NCBI GenBank assembly: GCA_029224185.1
Contig: CM055194.1
Location: 25,864,902 to 25,928,901, forward strand
Length of the DNA stretch: 64,000 bases
Direction of reading: 5' to 3'
Source of the DNA: Karalla daura
Lineage: Eukaryota > Chordata > Actinopteri > Chaetodontiformes > Leiognathidae
The translations under genes were made by a program, and so were the position numbers. Position 1 is the first letter of the stretch; each line of letters opens with the position of its first letter. Under the pieces are notes generated by a model. The model was given only the letters and a program-made list of their open reading frames with translations, ran no database searches and had not been told where the DNA came from. Of this stretch, positions 63,956 to 64,000 are shown one piece after another.

Positions 63956-64000
63956 CGTGTGTGTGTGTGAGAGTGTGTGTGTGTGTGTGAGAGACAGTGT
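63956..64000. repeat. (GT)n/(GAGA) microsatellite at the window end
   Basis: GT units are interrupted by GAGAG, and the tract is cut by the window edge. Confidence 0.9.

Overview
The window looks like nuclear DNA of a ray-finned fish, probably a percomorph teleost. The grounds are about 26 long (CA)n/(GT)n tracts, many minisatellites, SINE and LINE tails of the teleost type, no prokaryotic gene packing, and one intact non-LTR retrotransposon of the type I associate with fish and frog Tx1/L1 elements. The species cannot be read from the sequence. Apart from the retrotransposon, I recognise no complete protein gene. Most of the window reads as intergenic or intronic DNA.

The centrepiece is a full-length, apparently undamaged Tx1-like LINE at about 34095-39880 on the + strand. 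It has a short 5' leader and an ORF1 coding for a CCHC zinc-knuckle RNA-binding protein with a Pro/Ala/Gly 10-residue repeat. An ORF2 follows, with an AP-type endonuclease, a reverse transcriptase and a C-terminal CCHC knuckle. A 120-bp 3' UTR with AATAAA ends the element. The ORF1 stop and the ORF2 ATG are two bases apart. The element lies inside a (CTCCT)n pentanucleotide array, with about 0.3 kb on the 5' side and 0.36 kb on the 3' side, and no poly(A) tail separates its end from the array. This is what a microsatellite-targeted retrotransposon would leave. From memory, Tx1-clade families targeting (TC)n and (TTC)n are known (Kibi, Koshi). A pentanucleotide-targeted relative would be the most novel system here.

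Layout: 1-110 may be an exon with a splice donor. 0.1-9 kb holds minisatellites (14-bp unit at 5.4-6.1 kb, 9-bp unit at 8.2-8.9 kb) and single-copy DNA. 9-33 kb holds scattered copies of an unnamed ~200-bp dispersed repeat, further minisatellites (20 bp, 37 bp), a diverged tandem duplication at 14.2-14.7 kb, a tRNA-derived SINE remnant, LINE-type tails seeding pentanucleotide arrays, and a hAT-like fragment. 33.8-40.2 kb is the retrotransposon and its array. 40.2-57 kb is rich in stretches with the look of vertebrate conserved non-coding elements (TAAT cores, POU octamers, AT/GC-balanced single-copy DNA). It also holds a striking ACT/AGT palindromic array at 47.0-47.45 kb and a 100-N assembly gap at 51863-51962. 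57-64 kb holds a perfect hairpin at 59.15 kb, a CpG-rich block at 61.8-62.7 kb and a possible TATA-less promoter at 63.6-63.85 kb.

The only genes that act together are the two retrotransposon ORFs: ORF1 would coat the RNA, and ORF2 would nick the target DNA and reverse-transcribe the element. The candidate non-coding elements suggest a regulatory landscape of a developmental gene, but that is inference, since conservation cannot be tested from one sequence.
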